NCBI RefSeq assembly: GCF_000717715.1
Contig: NZ_JOAI01000052.1
Location: 1 to 45,831, forward strand
Direction of reading: 5' to 3'
DNA from: Streptomyces sp. NRRL B-24484
GTDB lineage: Bacteria; Actinomycetota; Actinomycetes; Streptomycetales; Streptomycetaceae
DNA length: 45,831 nucleotides
Shown here: positions 31,827 through 39,926 of the stretch, piece by piece
How positions within the stretch are numbered: position 1 is the stretch's first letter
How the letters are laid out: each line of letters begins with the position of its first letter
The notes under the pieces: model-generated
What the model saw: only the letters and a program-made list of their open reading frames with translations
Databases searched by the model: none
Told to the model about the DNA's origin: nothing
Translations under genes and position numbers: made by a program

Positions 31827-32489
31827 TCAGGGCGCGTCGGGTCCGAGGGCGGCGCGGGCGGCGGCGAAGAGGCGTGCGCAGCGCTGCGCCATCGCGTCCG
31901 CGGACTCCTCGGGATGCTTGATCCACCAGCGGACCAGGGCGGTGGCCAGGCCGCGCCAGGCGTGCGCGAGGGCGTCCGCGTCGAGCGGGTCCGGTTCGGG
32001 CCGGTCGGCGCCGGTCGCCCCGGCGGGGCCCGTCCGGTGGAGGAGGTCGAGGGTGCCGGCCGCGGCGAGGTCGTCGACGGCGGCCCGGTAGCGGGCGGCG
32101 AGCCGGGCGGGTTCGCTGTCGGGCGGCAGCGTGCCGTCGTAGAGGACGAACCAGGCCTCGCGCTGTCCCTCCAGCGCGGTGAAGAGGTGGTGCAGCACGC
32201 GCAGGGGTGTCGGCGGCCGGTCGTCGCCGTTCGCGTCCATCGCGGTGCGGATGGCCGCCAGCAGCCGGTCCCCGACGGGGGCGAGGCAGGCGAGGTAGAG
32301 GTCCTGCTTGGGGCCGAAGTACTGGTGCAGCAGGGTCTTGGTGACGCCGACGCGGGCGGCGACGGCCGCGAGCGACGTGGCCTCGTAGCCGCGGCGGCCG
32401 AACTCCTCGGTGGCGGCCGCGAGGATCTGCCGTTCGCGGTCGGCCCGAGGGACGCCCTTGGTGCCGGCCCGGGAAGGGGGGATTGCCAT
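31827..32489 (-). CDS. TetR/AcrR-family transcriptional regulator
   Basis: 220 aa from ATG 32489. HTH: RADRERQILAAATEEFGRRGYEATSLAAVAARVGVTKTLLHQYFGPKQDLYLACL (residues 15-69), with KTLLHQYFGPK as recognition helix. The C-terminal half is helical, ending LVRWWIKHPEESADAMAQRCARLFAAAR, as in TetR_C_6-like proteins. Probably leaderless: TAAGAT lies 7 nt upstream. It is divergent from the FAD oxidase, with two TTACC-N4-GGTAA dyads covering the promoters. Confidence 0.92.
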   Translation of the reverse strand: MAIPPSRAGTKGVPRADRERQILAAATEEFGRRGYEATSLAAVAARVGVTKTLLHQYFGPKQDLYLACLAPVGDRLLAAIRTAMDANGDDRPPTPLRVLHHLFTALEGQREAWFVLYDGTLPPDSEPARLAARYRAAVDDLAAAGTLDLLHRTGPAGATGADRPEPDPLDADALAHAWRGLATALVRWWIKHPEESADAMAQRCARLFAAARAALGPDAP

Positions 32490-32496
32490 GCCCTGG

Positions 32497-32528
32497 ATCT
32501 TACCCTACGGTAATTTACCGCTTGGTAA
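32497..32528. promoter_or_regulatory. Tandem TTACC-N4-GGTAA operators over the TetR -10
   Basis: TTACC-CTAC-GGTAA (32500-32513) and TTACC-GCTT-GGTAA (32515-32528), one base apart. The minus-strand -10 TAAGAT (32502-32497) abuts the first. A classic tandem TetR operator. Confidence 0.75.
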
Positions 32529-32558
32529 GTTCCTGCCACCGCTGCCCGAGGGAGCCCC

Positions 32559-34178
32559 ATGTCCGAGGCCGCCGCACCCCGTTCGCACCGCACCCGCTCC
32601 TGGTGGGGCTGGGGATGGGCCGACGCCCACCCGGACGACGCCGAGTGCATCGCGATGGGCGCCCTGGTGCCCGGCACCCTCGCCCGGCCGCTCCCGCTGC
32701 CGCGGATCGCCGACCTGCGGATCGGCGCGCCCGCCGTCACCCCGCCGGCCGCCCTGGCGCACCTGGTCACCGCGGACCCGGCCGTGCGCGCCTCGCACGC
32801 CATGGGCAAGGCCTTCCGGGACGTGGCACGCGCCCTGCGCGGCCGCCCCGGCCGGATCCCCGACCTGGTCGCCCACCCGCGCTCGGACCGGCACGTCGCC
32901 GACCTGCTGGAGTGGGCCGGCGACCGGGCCGTGGCGGTCGTCCCGTACGGCGGCGGCTCCTCCGTCGTCGGCGGCGTGGAGTACCGCGGCGCGGCCCACC
33001 GGGCGGTGCTCTCCCTCGACCTCACCGCCATGGACGCCGTGCTGGAGCTCGACCCGGCCGGCCGCTCCGCCCTCGTCCAGGCCGGGATCCTCGGCCCGGC
33101 CCTGGAGGACCGGCTGCGGCCGCACGGGCTGACGCTCCGCCACTTCCCGCAGAGCTTCGAGTTCTCCACCCTCGGCGGCTGGCTCGCCACCCGGGCCGGC
33201 GGCCACTACGCCACCGGCCGCACCCGGATCGACGACTTCGCGCAGTCCCTGCGGGTGGTCACGCCCGCCGCCACCGGCACCTCCTGGCGGCTGCCCTCCT
33301 CGGGGGCGGGCCCCTCCCCCGACCGGCTCTTCCTCGGCTCCGAGGGCGCCCTCGGCATCATCACGCAGGCCTGGATGCGGCTGCAGGAGCGCCCGCACCA
33401 CAAGGCCTCGGCGGCCGTCGCCTTCGCCCGCTTCGAGGACGCCCTGGAGGCGGTGCGCGCCGTCGCGCAGTCCGACCTGTCACCCGCCAACTGCCGCCTG
33501 CTGGACGCCGGCGAGGCCGCGCTCTCCGGCGCCTCGCGCGACGGCTCGGCCGTGCTGGTGCTCGGCTTCGAGTCGGCCACCGCCCCGGTCGGGGACCGGC
33601 TCGCCCACGCCGTCGACCTGGCCCGTGCCCACGGCGGCACCGCGGACGGCGGCGCCGGGTCCGGCGGGTCCGGCGGGTCCGGCGGCCCCTCGGACGCCGC
33701 GGTCGGCGCCTGGCGCAGCGCCTTCCTGCGGATGCCGTACCTGCGGGACGGCCTCGCCCGGATGGGGGCGGTCGTCGAGACCTTCGAGACGGCCGCCACC
33801 TGGGACCGGATCCCGGCCCTGATCGACGAGATCCGCAGCGAGGTCGGCGCGGCGGCGCGGAAGGCCACCGGCCACCCCGCGCTCGTCAACTGCCGGCTCA
33901 CCCACGTCTACCCGGACGGCGCCGCCCCCTACTTCACCGTGATCGCGGGTGGCCGGGACGGGGACGAGGACGCCGTCTGGGACGAGCTCAAGGCCGTGGC
34001 GGAGGACGTGCTGCACCGCCACCGCGCCACGATCACCCACCACCACGCCGTCGGCCGCGACCACCGCCGGTCGTACGACCGCCAGCGGCCGGAGCCCTTC
34101 GCCCTCGCGCTGCGCGCCGCCAAGAGCGCCCTCGACCCGCACGGCGTCCTCAACCCCGGGGTGCTGCTGGACGCCTGA
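32559..34178 (+). CDS. FAD-binding oxidase, alkyldihydroxyacetonephosphate-synthase-like
   Basis: 539 aa from ATG 32559 behind GAGGGAG. The opening RTRSWWGWGWADAH and VVPYGGGSSVVGGVE (FAD pyrophosphate loop, about residues 127-141), then FEFSTLGGWLATRAGGHYATGRTRIDDF and LFLGSEGALGIITQAWMRL, are those of the AGPS/VAO flavoprotein family. The C-terminal HHHAVGRDHRRSYDRQRPEPFALALRAAKSALDPHGVLNPGVLL holds the flavin-facing His/Tyr. It could form ether lipids or oxidise a 2-hydroxy acid; actinobacterial members are uncharacterised. A GGAGSGGSGGSGGPSD linker near residue 370 is an in-frame repeat expansion. Controlled by the divergent TetR. Confidence 0.9.
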   Translation: MSEAAAPRSHRTRSWWGWGWADAHPDDAECIAMGALVPGTLARPLPLPRIADLRIGAPAVTPPAALAHLVTADPAVRASHAMGKAFRDVARALRGRPGRIPDLVAHPRSDRHVADLLEWAGDRAVAVVPYGGGSSVVGGVEYRGAAHRAVLSLDLTAMDAVLELDPAGRSALVQAGILGPALEDRLRPHGLTLRHFPQSFEFSTLGGWLATRAGGHYATGRTRIDDFAQSLRVVTPAATGTSWRLPSSGAGPSPDRLFLGSEGALGIITQAWMRLQERPHHKASAAVAFARFEDALEAVRAVAQSDLSPANCRLLDAGEAALSGASRDGSAVLVLGFESATAPVGDRLAHAVDLARAHGGTADGGAGSGGSGGSGGPSDAAVGAWRSAFLRMPYLRDGLARMGAVVETFETAATWDRIPALIDEIRSEVGAAARKATGHPALVNCRLTHVYPDGAAPYFTVIAGGRDGDEDAVWDELKAVAEDVLHRHRATITHHHAVGRDHRRSYDRQRPEPFALALRAAKSALDPHGVLNPGVLLDA

Positions 34179-34188
34179 GGGCCCGGCG

Positions 34189-35100
34189 TCAGAGCGGGTC
34201 GCCGAGCGGGCCGTACTGCTCCTCCAGGCTCTCGGCCCAGTGGGCGGCGAAGTCCGGCTGCGTGCCGTCGGCGTCGGTGAACCCGTACTCCCGGTACAGG
34301 CCCCAGGTGGCCAGCGCGCGGCCGCTCTTGGCCATGACGGCGGGGTCGGCGGCGAGGGCGGCGACCGCCCGGCCGAGGTAGGCGGGGGTCTCGGAGTGGG
34401 CGAAGTCCGGGTCCTTCGCCACGCCGTCGCGCCAGTTCGCCTCGGTGACGCCGAAGTGGTCGAGCATGGCCTCCGAGCGCAGGAAGCCGGGTGTGAGCGC
34501 GACCGCCGCGACGCCGTGCGGCTTCAGCTCGGCCGCCTGCGCGACGGCGAGCCGGATCACCGTCGACTTGGCGAGGTCGTAGAAGAGGCTGCCGCGGTAG
34601 CGGGCGGTGTTGCCGTCGGTCACCTCGACGACCAGGCCGCTCCTGCGGGCGACCATCAGCGGCAGCGCGTACCGGCTGGTGATCACGTGGGTCTCCACCG
34701 CCCGGCGCAGCAGGCGGAGTCCGGTGTCGAGGTCCTGCTCCCAGAGCGGGTGCCCCCAGTCGGTCAGGGCGTCGCCGCCCCAGACGGAGTTGACCAGGAC
34801 GTCGAGCCGGCCGTCCTGCTCGGCCGCGATCCGGTCGACGAGGGCGCGGACCTCCTGCGGGCTGCTGTGGTCGGTGCGCACGGGGATGCCGAGGCCGCCG
34901 GCGGCGGTGACCCGCGCGGCCGTCTCCTCGATGGTCTCCGGGCGGTCCAGGTCGGAGCGGCCGGCCGCGCTGCTGCGGCCGGTGACGTACACCGTGGCGC
35001 CGGCGGCGCCGAGTTCGACGGCGATGCCGCGGCCTCCGCCGCGGGTGCCGCCGGCGACCAGGGCCACCGCGCCGGCCAGCGGCCGGGTGTCGATCGTCAT
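34189..35100 (-). CDS. SDR-family oxidoreductase
   Basis: 303 aa from ATG 35100, whose first bases overlap the stop of the upstream TetR gene by 4 nt (ATGA), so they form one operon. AGGTRGGGRGIAVELGAAGATVYVTGRSS gives a glycine-rich cofactor loop; the active site is LFYDLAKSTVIRLAVAQAAEL (YxxxK), preceded by a VVEVTDGN block where the catalytic Ser is replaced by Thr. The long C-terminal tail (PAVMAKSGRALATWGLYREYGFTDADGTQP) is typical of DHRS1-like SDRs. NAD(P)-dependent oxidoreductase of unknown substrate, cytoplasmic. Confidence 0.9.
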   Translation of the reverse strand: MTIDTRPLAGAVALVAGGTRGGGRGIAVELGAAGATVYVTGRSSAAGRSDLDRPETIEETAARVTAAGGLGIPVRTDHSSPQEVRALVDRIAAEQDGRLDVLVNSVWGGDALTDWGHPLWEQDLDTGLRLLRRAVETHVITSRYALPLMVARRSGLVVEVTDGNTARYRGSLFYDLAKSTVIRLAVAQAAELKPHGVAAVALTPGFLRSEAMLDHFGVTEANWRDGVAKDPDFAHSETPAYLGRAVAALAADPAVMAKSGRALATWGLYREYGFTDADGTQPDFAAHWAESLEEQYGPLGDPL

Positions 35101-35723
35101 GCTTCCTCCGGGGTGCGGGAGCGGGCGGGGTGCCGGGAAGCGGTGTGCGGCGTGAGCAGCGTCCGCAGTTCACGGGCCACCCGGTCGGCGAGGGTGCCGT
35201 GGCGTTCCAGGGCCCAGGTGAGGCCGGCGCCGGCGGTGGCCGCCTGGACGGAGCCGGCGAGGGCGGCGGTGTCCGTGCCGGCCCTCAGCTCGCCGTCGGC
35301 CGCGGCGTCCGCGAGGAGCCGCTCGATCGCCCGGCGCTGGGCGAGGTGGGCGGCCAGGGCGTGCCGGTGCAGTTGCGGGTCGGTGAGGTCGAGGCAGAGG
35401 AAGGCGAGGTGGTTGGCGAAGCGCTCGGGGGTGCCCATGGGGGCCAGCCAGTCCACGACCAGGGCGGAGAGGGCGTCGAGGGCCGTCGGGTGCTCCTCGC
35501 GTGCCGCGCCGGCCGTCGCGTCGGCGTCCTTCACGGACTGCTCGGCGAGCGCGACCAGCAGGCCGTGCTTGGAGCCGAACCGCTGGACGAGGGTGCCGGG
35601 CACCAGGCCGACCTCGCGCGCCACCGCAGCCAGGGTCAGCCCGGCGGGTCCGAGCCGCCCGATCACCTCGGCCGCCGCGCGCAGGATCACCACGTCCTCG
35701 ACCCCGCGGGGGCGTCCGGCCAT
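35097..35723 (-). CDS. TetR/AcrR-family transcriptional regulator
   Basis: 208 aa from ATG 35723; GGGGGAGGGG upstream. HTH: VEDVVILRAAAEVIGRLGPAGLTLAAVAREVGLVPGTLVQRFGSKHGLLVALAE (residues 8-61). First gene of a two-gene operon with the overlapping SDR; an imperfect dyad at 35737-35762 sits right in front of it. It probably autorepresses the operon; the SDR substrate may be the inducer. Confidence 0.9.
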   Translation of the reverse strand: MAGRPRGVEDVVILRAAAEVIGRLGPAGLTLAAVAREVGLVPGTLVQRFGSKHGLLVALAEQSVKDADATAGAAREEHPTALDALSALVVDWLAPMGTPERFANHLAFLCLDLTDPQLHRHALAAHLAQRRAIERLLADAAADGELRAGTDTAALAGSVQAATAGAGLTWALERHGTLADRVARELRTLLTPHTASRHPARSRTPEEA

Positions 35724-35736
35724 GTCCCCTCCCCCA

Positions 35737-35762
35737 TTAATAAATGCCTGTTCATTCATTAA
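35737..35762. promoter_or_regulatory. TetR operator of the TetR-SDR operon
   Basis: TTAATAAATG and CATTCATTAA arms (9 of 10 positions complementary) around CCTGTT, AT-rich amid GC-rich DNA, 14 bp before the TetR start codon. The 35763-36015 stretch holds no gene; TATGAT at 35847-35852 is a possible -10 for the lipoprotein gene. Confidence 0.65.
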
Positions 35763-36015
35763 AGCCGGCCGCCGGCCGGGAGGCAAACCGCGACACCCGT
35801 GTCCGGTGAGCGGGACCCCGCGTGTCGTGTCCACCACCGCGCGAACTATGATCGCCCGAGTACAGCGTCCCTCCGGAGGTTGCCCCGGCATGCCCGGGCG
35901 GCCTCGGCGGCCGGAGGCGACTCATCTCACCGGAGCGGGGCCAGTGAGAGCCCACGGACTGCCTTGTGTCGTCGTGTCCCGAACGTGCCGCGCTCTGCAA
36001 CGACTTGGGAAAACG

Positions 36016-36930
36016 ATGACTTCTCTGCCCGGGCGCGGCCGCACCGCCGTCACCGCCGTCCTCTCCTCCGCCCTGCTGCTGAGCGCCTGCAGCGCGGCCG
36101 GCACCGGCAAGGCCGAGGCCGACCTGCACGACCAGCTCCCCGAGGCCGTCAAGAAGGCCGGGGTGATCCGGGTCGGCGCCTCGCTGACCGCCGCTCCGGT
36201 GATCTTCCGCAGCCCCGAGGGGCAGCCGGACGGCCTCGACCCCGACCTCGGCGCCGCCATGGCGAAGGTCCTCGGCGTCAGGTTCGAGTTCCAGGACGCG
36301 GGCCCGTTCAGCAACGTGCTGCCCGGACTGCTGGACAAGAAGTACGACGTGGCGATGTCCGGCATCACCGACAACCTCAACCGCCGCCAGGGCCTCGACA
36401 AGAACGGCAAGCAGGTCAACGACGGCGTCGACTTCGTCGACTACTACATGGCCGGCATCGGCATCATGGTCGGCAAGGGCAACCCGGCGAAGATCGTCAA
36501 GATCGACGACCTGTGCGGCCACGCCGTCGCCGTGAAGAAGGGCACCACCCACAACGACCTCGCGCTCCGCCAGAAGGCCGTCTGCGACGGCCAGAGCAAG
36601 CCGCTCAAGGTCGAGGAGACCACGGACGACGCCGGGGCCATGGAGGAGCTGCGCAGCGGCCGGGCCGACGCCTACGTCACCGACTACCCGAAGGCCCTCT
36701 ACAACTCGCAGGTGGCGGCCGGCGGCAAGTCCTTCGACATCGCCGGACCGCAGCTGCAGCCCAAGCCCTACGGCATCGCCCTGCGCAAGGGCGACGAGCA
36801 GCTGCGCGACGTGCTCGCCAAGGCGATGCGGCGGCTCGTCGCCGACGGCACCTACGACCAGATCCTCAACAGCCGCAAGCTCACCGTCGGCGCCATCCAG
36901 AGCCCGGTCGTCAACGGCGGCACCAGCTGA
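36016..36930 (+). CDS. Solute-binding lipoprotein of an ABC transporter (family 3, amino-acid type)
   Basis: 304 aa from ATG 36016. A lipoprotein signal peptide with lipobox LLSAC (Cys at about 25) anchors it outside the membrane. The SBP_bac_3 fold is clear: GVIRVGASLTAAPVIFRSPEGQPDGLDPDLGAAMAKVLGVRFEF, KKYDVAMSGITDNLNRRQ, VDYYMAGIGIMV, LCGHAVAVKKGTTHND and ELRSGRADAYVTDYPKALY. Binds an amino acid or similar polar solute. No permease or ATPase gene lies alongside, so it is an orphan that must use a transporter encoded elsewhere or act as a sensor. The Shine-Dalgarno is weak (GGGA). Confidence 0.92.
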   Translation: MTSLPGRGRTAVTAVLSSALLLSACSAAGTGKAEADLHDQLPEAVKKAGVIRVGASLTAAPVIFRSPEGQPDGLDPDLGAAMAKVLGVRFEFQDAGPFSNVLPGLLDKKYDVAMSGITDNLNRRQGLDKNGKQVNDGVDFVDYYMAGIGIMVGKGNPAKIVKIDDLCGHAVAVKKGTTHNDLALRQKAVCDGQSKPLKVEETTDDAGAMEELRSGRADAYVTDYPKALYNSQVAAGGKSFDIAGPQLQPKPYGIALRKGDEQLRDVLAKAMRRLVADGTYDQILNSRKLTVGAIQSPVVNGGTS

Positions 36931-36941
36931 CGGCGCCCTGA

Positions 36942-37036
36942 CCCCCGAACCGGCCCCCGGCCCGGGCGGCACCGGGAGGTACCGCCGAAGGTGCACGGGC
37001 GGGCGGTTCGGGGGCGCCGGGGGGCCGGTTCGGGGG
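36942..37036. terminator. Long inverted repeat downstream of the lipoprotein gene
   Basis: CCCCCGAACCGGCCCCC (36942-36958) is exactly complementary to 37020-37036, with a 61-nt loop. It could terminate the lipoprotein transcript. The right arm lies in the G-rich repeats that follow. Confidence 0.4.
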
Positions 37037-37068
37037 CGCGGGCGGCCGGCTCGGGGGCGCGGGGGGCC
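37005..37068. repeat. Three imperfect 21-22-bp G-rich repeats
   Basis: Units at 37005, 37027 and 37048 share the core GGTTCGGGGGCGC followed by a G-rich run ending in GGCC (third unit GGCTCGGGGGCGC). Many runs of four or more G suggest quadruplex potential. Confidence 0.7.
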
Positions 37069-37189
37069 GGCCGCGCAGCCGCCCTGTCGTGCGCGTTTAG
37101 TCGCCGTGCATTCGGAGCCGTGACCCTGGGTGTCTGACGGACCGTCACCCCTGAGTCCGACAGTGCGGCACGCGGCGAAAGAGGAACAC

Positions 37190-38455
37190 ATGACGACTGC
37201 TGTCCCGTCCACCCCGGTCAACGCCCCCAACACCGGCCGGAAGGTGCCCGGCAAGGCCGACTGGGCGGTCACCCCGATCACCAAGGGCAAGGCCGTGTAC
37301 GCGTTCCCCGCCGAGTGGCAGGGAGGAGCGCTGCACCACAAGATCTCCAAGGAGAAGCTCAGCTCGATCGCCGAGCAGATCGCGGGCCTCTACAACGCCG
37401 GCGACCAGGGGCTGAAGACCGCCGTCCGGAACTTCTGGGCGCTGTGCTGGCAGCTGGCCGGCCAGCCGGTCGTCGAGGCCGTGATGCAGGCGGAGCCGAA
37501 GACCAGCCCGCACCGGCTGCTCTGGAACCTGCCGATCATGGTGTCGCTGGGCCCGAAGAGCCCGGCGACCGACCCCGGGCAGGCCTTCGACGCCGACACC
37601 GAACCGGCCCCGGGCGGGAACGGACTGCGGCGGATGGACGCCGTCTCCACCAGCCTGAAGGCCCTGGAGGACGCCTGGGACACCGCGAGCGGAGCCCGCA
37701 ACGGGCAGGGCGACTTCGACACCGCCCTGTGGAAGCGGCTGACGGCCCTCCTCACCGAGGCCCACGCGGCCGCCGAGGACGCCCACGGCACGGCCCGCGG
37801 GGGCAAGCTGCTCTACCCACCGCTGCCGGAGCAGTGGCTCCACGACACCGTCACCGGCCAGCGGCTGCGCAAGGGCCTGACCGACTACTGCGGTACTCAG
37901 ACCGGCCGGCAGCTGTTCACCGCCGCCCGGGCCAACGTGCCGGCCATCGTCCAGTACAAGGGCTCCACCACCCGGGTCGGCACCGGCCAGCACCGACTCA
38001 CCTTCAACGGCACCACGATCGACCTGGTCGTGTCGGTCACCGAGGATGCCGTCCACCACGTCTGCACCCGGCACACCCTGACCTTCTTCGACTTCCGCGC
38101 CACCGCCCGGCCGATCAACACGGTCTGGCAGCAGGCCAGGACCTTCGCCGACGTGTCCCAGCTGGCCCGCGCCGTCCTGCCCGGGATCGCGCGGAGCTGC
38201 CTCACCGAACTGGCCCGCGAGGAGAACGCGAACCCCGCCGTCGACTGGCTCGGCCGGGACATCGAGCTGGACATCCAGCCGGCCGGCCCGCACACCGTCT
38301 ACTTCCGGGCCGGCGTCGAGAACGTCCAGCCGCAGGGCAACGGCCACCTGATCGAGGTCGAGCTGAAGACCTTCGCACCCTCCGGCGCCAGCGGCCCCGG
38401 CTTCCTGCGGCAGGAGCTCAACGCCATCGGCCTCGCCATCGGCGCGCTCCCGTAG
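37190..38455 (+). CDS. Unrecognised 421-aa soluble protein
   Basis: ATG 37190 with GAGG 5 nt upstream; native codon bias throughout. No signal peptide, membrane helix or coiled coil. Composition is mixed alpha/beta, with several Trp/aromatic blocks: KADWAVTPITKGKAVYAFPAEWQGG, VRNFWALCWQLAGQPVVEAVMQAEPK, LLWNLPIMVSLGPKS, then a C-terminal half with strand-rich segments (RLTFNGTTIDLVVSVTEDAVHHVCTRHTLTFFDFRA and HLIEVELKTFAPSGASGPGFLRQELNAIGLAIGAL). I cannot assign a family. It is a stand-alone gene between an orphan lipoprotein and a terminator. Confidence 0.8.
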   Translation: MTTAVPSTPVNAPNTGRKVPGKADWAVTPITKGKAVYAFPAEWQGGALHHKISKEKLSSIAEQIAGLYNAGDQGLKTAVRNFWALCWQLAGQPVVEAVMQAEPKTSPHRLLWNLPIMVSLGPKSPATDPGQAFDADTEPAPGGNGLRRMDAVSTSLKALEDAWDTASGARNGQGDFDTALWKRLTALLTEAHAAAEDAHGTARGGKLLYPPLPEQWLHDTVTGQRLRKGLTDYCGTQTGRQLFTAARANVPAIVQYKGSTTRVGTGQHRLTFNGTTIDLVVSVTEDAVHHVCTRHTLTFFDFRATARPINTVWQQARTFADVSQLARAVLPGIARSCLTELAREENANPAVDWLGRDIELDIQPAGPHTVYFRAGVENVQPQGNGHLIEVELKTFAPSGASGPGFLRQELNAIGLAIGALP

Positions 38456-38502
38456 GGCCGTCCCCGACGGCGGGCCGGGACCCCGCGAGGGGCGGGGCGG
38501 CC

Positions 38503-38549
38503 GGGCCCGGTGGAACGCGGTGCGGGCAGCACTCCGCGTCCACCGGGCC
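38503..38549. terminator. Bidirectional terminator with a single bulge
   Basis: Arms 38503-38520 and 38534-38549 pair over about 15 bp with one bulged base, between the convergent 421-aa gene and the exporter at the end of the five-gene operon. Confidence 0.6.
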
Positions 38550-38555
38550 TGCGCC

Positions 38556-39926
38556 CTACCGGACGTCGGCCTCCACCTGCGCCGCGCTGCCGGAACCCCC
38601 GGCTGCGGCCGCGTCCACCACGGCCCCGCCGTCCGGGTCGAGGGCCGGGGCGGCGTCCGGACCGGCGTCCGGGGCGGCCGAGGCGGGCAGGGTGCGGCCG
38701 AACAGGGCGGCGGCGCCGAGCAGCAGGGTCAGTGCGGCCACCGCGAGCAGGGTCGGGGTCAGCCGCCAGGGCCCGAGCAGCGCGCCGACGGCCAGGGCGG
38801 CAGCCCCGGAGCCGAGGTTGTACGCCGAGCCGATGCCCGCGTTGACCGTGGTGTGCCGGTCCTTCGGGAATCCGGTGCCGACCAGGAGGTAGGCGATGAC
38901 GTACATCGGCGTGAGCGAGGCTCCGACGAGCAGGCTGCCCAGCACCACCGGGGCCGGGCCGGTGCTGACGGCGACAATGGCGAGGCCGGCTACCAGGACG
39001 AGCACGGCGCCGAAGTAGCGCCGCCACGGCCGGGCGTCGCGGGTGGGCAGACGGCCGTACGCCAGACCGGCCACGATTCCGCCGACCGAGTCGAGCGCCA
39101 TCAGCACACCCGCGAGCTGGACGTGGCCGTGGGCGAGCGCCCAGGCCGGATAGCCGACGCTGAGCGCGCCCATGGCGACGCCGAGCGCGGCCATCGGGGC
39201 GAGCAGTGCGGCGCCGTTGCGCGAGAGCAGCACCCCGCGGCGTTCTCCGCTGCCGCCGCTGCCGCCGCTGCCTCCGCCGGGAGCGGACGGCTTCGGAGTG
39301 CCCCGGAGCACCCGGTCGGCGCCCAGCGCGTGGACCGTCCGCCAGAACCAGAGCGTGCCCAGCAGGGCGCTCAGTCCGCCGGTGATCACCGCCCACTGCG
39401 CTCCGACGACCAGCCAGATGCCGGAGGTGAGCAGCGGCGCGACGACGAAGGTGGCCTCCTCCACCACGGAGTCGAGCGAGTGCAGCCGGGTGTTCTCCGC
39501 GTCGCTGCGCGCGATCTCCGTCCAGACCGTCCGGAGCACGGCGCTGTTGGGCGGGGCGAGCGCGGCGGACGCGGCGGTCAGCGCCAGCGCGGCCGGCCGG
39601 AGGACGGACGAGTCGGAGAGGGCCAGCACGGCCGCGCCGGCGGTCGTCGCGGCGAAGGCGAGCGCCATGGGCACCAGCAGGCGGTGTGCACCGTGCCGGT
39701 CGATCAGGGCGCCCTTGGCGGGGCCGCTGAGCGCGGCGCCGATCAGGAAGGCGGCGAACGCGGCTCCGGCCCAGCCGAGTTGGTGGCGGCCGGTGAAGAC
39801 GGCGATCATGCCGAACGGGACCATGCCGGCGGCCAGCCGCCCCAGCGTGACGGCGGTGATGACGGAGGCGACGCGGCGGTCGCCGAGCAGGGACCGGTAG
39901 GTGGGCGGTGCGGGGTGCTCAGTCAC
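38556..39926 (-). CDS. MFS transporter, last gene of the five-gene operon
   Basis: 456 aa from GTG 39926, overlapping the upstream DNA-glycosylase gene by 8 nt, so tightly coupled. Twelve hydrophobic segments split by a Gly/Ser linker (GGGSGGSGGSGERRG, about residues 213-227) in the central loop. MFS features: FAAFLIGAALSGPAKGALIDRHGAHRLLVPMALAF (motif A-like) and LAPPNSAVLRTVWTEIARSDAENTRLHSLDSVVEEATFVVAPLL, as in streptomycete efflux proteins. The last ~40 residues are Ala/Asp/Pro-rich. Likely proton-driven export; co-transcription with a DNA-repair glycosylase suggests removal of a toxic, perhaps DNA-reactive, compound. Confidence 0.88.
   Translation of the reverse strand: MTEHPAPPTYRSLLGDRRVASVITAVTLGRLAAGMVPFGMIAVFTGRHQLGWAGAAFAAFLIGAALSGPAKGALIDRHGAHRLLVPMALAFAATTAGAAVLALSDSSVLRPAALALTAASAALAPPNSAVLRTVWTEIARSDAENTRLHSLDSVVEEATFVVAPLLTSGIWLVVGAQWAVITGGLSALLGTLWFWRTVHALGADRVLRGTPKPSAPGGGSGGSGGSGERRGVLLSRNGAALLAPMAALGVAMGALSVGYPAWALAHGHVQLAGVLMALDSVGGIVAGLAYGRLPTRDARPWRRYFGAVLVLVAGLAIVAVSTGPAPVVLGSLLVGASLTPMYVIAYLLVGTGFPKDRHTTVNAGIGSAYNLGSGAAALAVGALLGPWRLTPTLLAVAALTLLLGAAALFGRTLPASAAPDAGPDAAPALDPDGGAVVDAAAAGGSGSAAQVEADVR

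Noticed and set aside
33949..36015. Long upstream extension of the lipoprotein frame
   Set aside because: It is antisense to the SDR and TetR genes; the lipoprotein signal peptide starts at ATG 36016.
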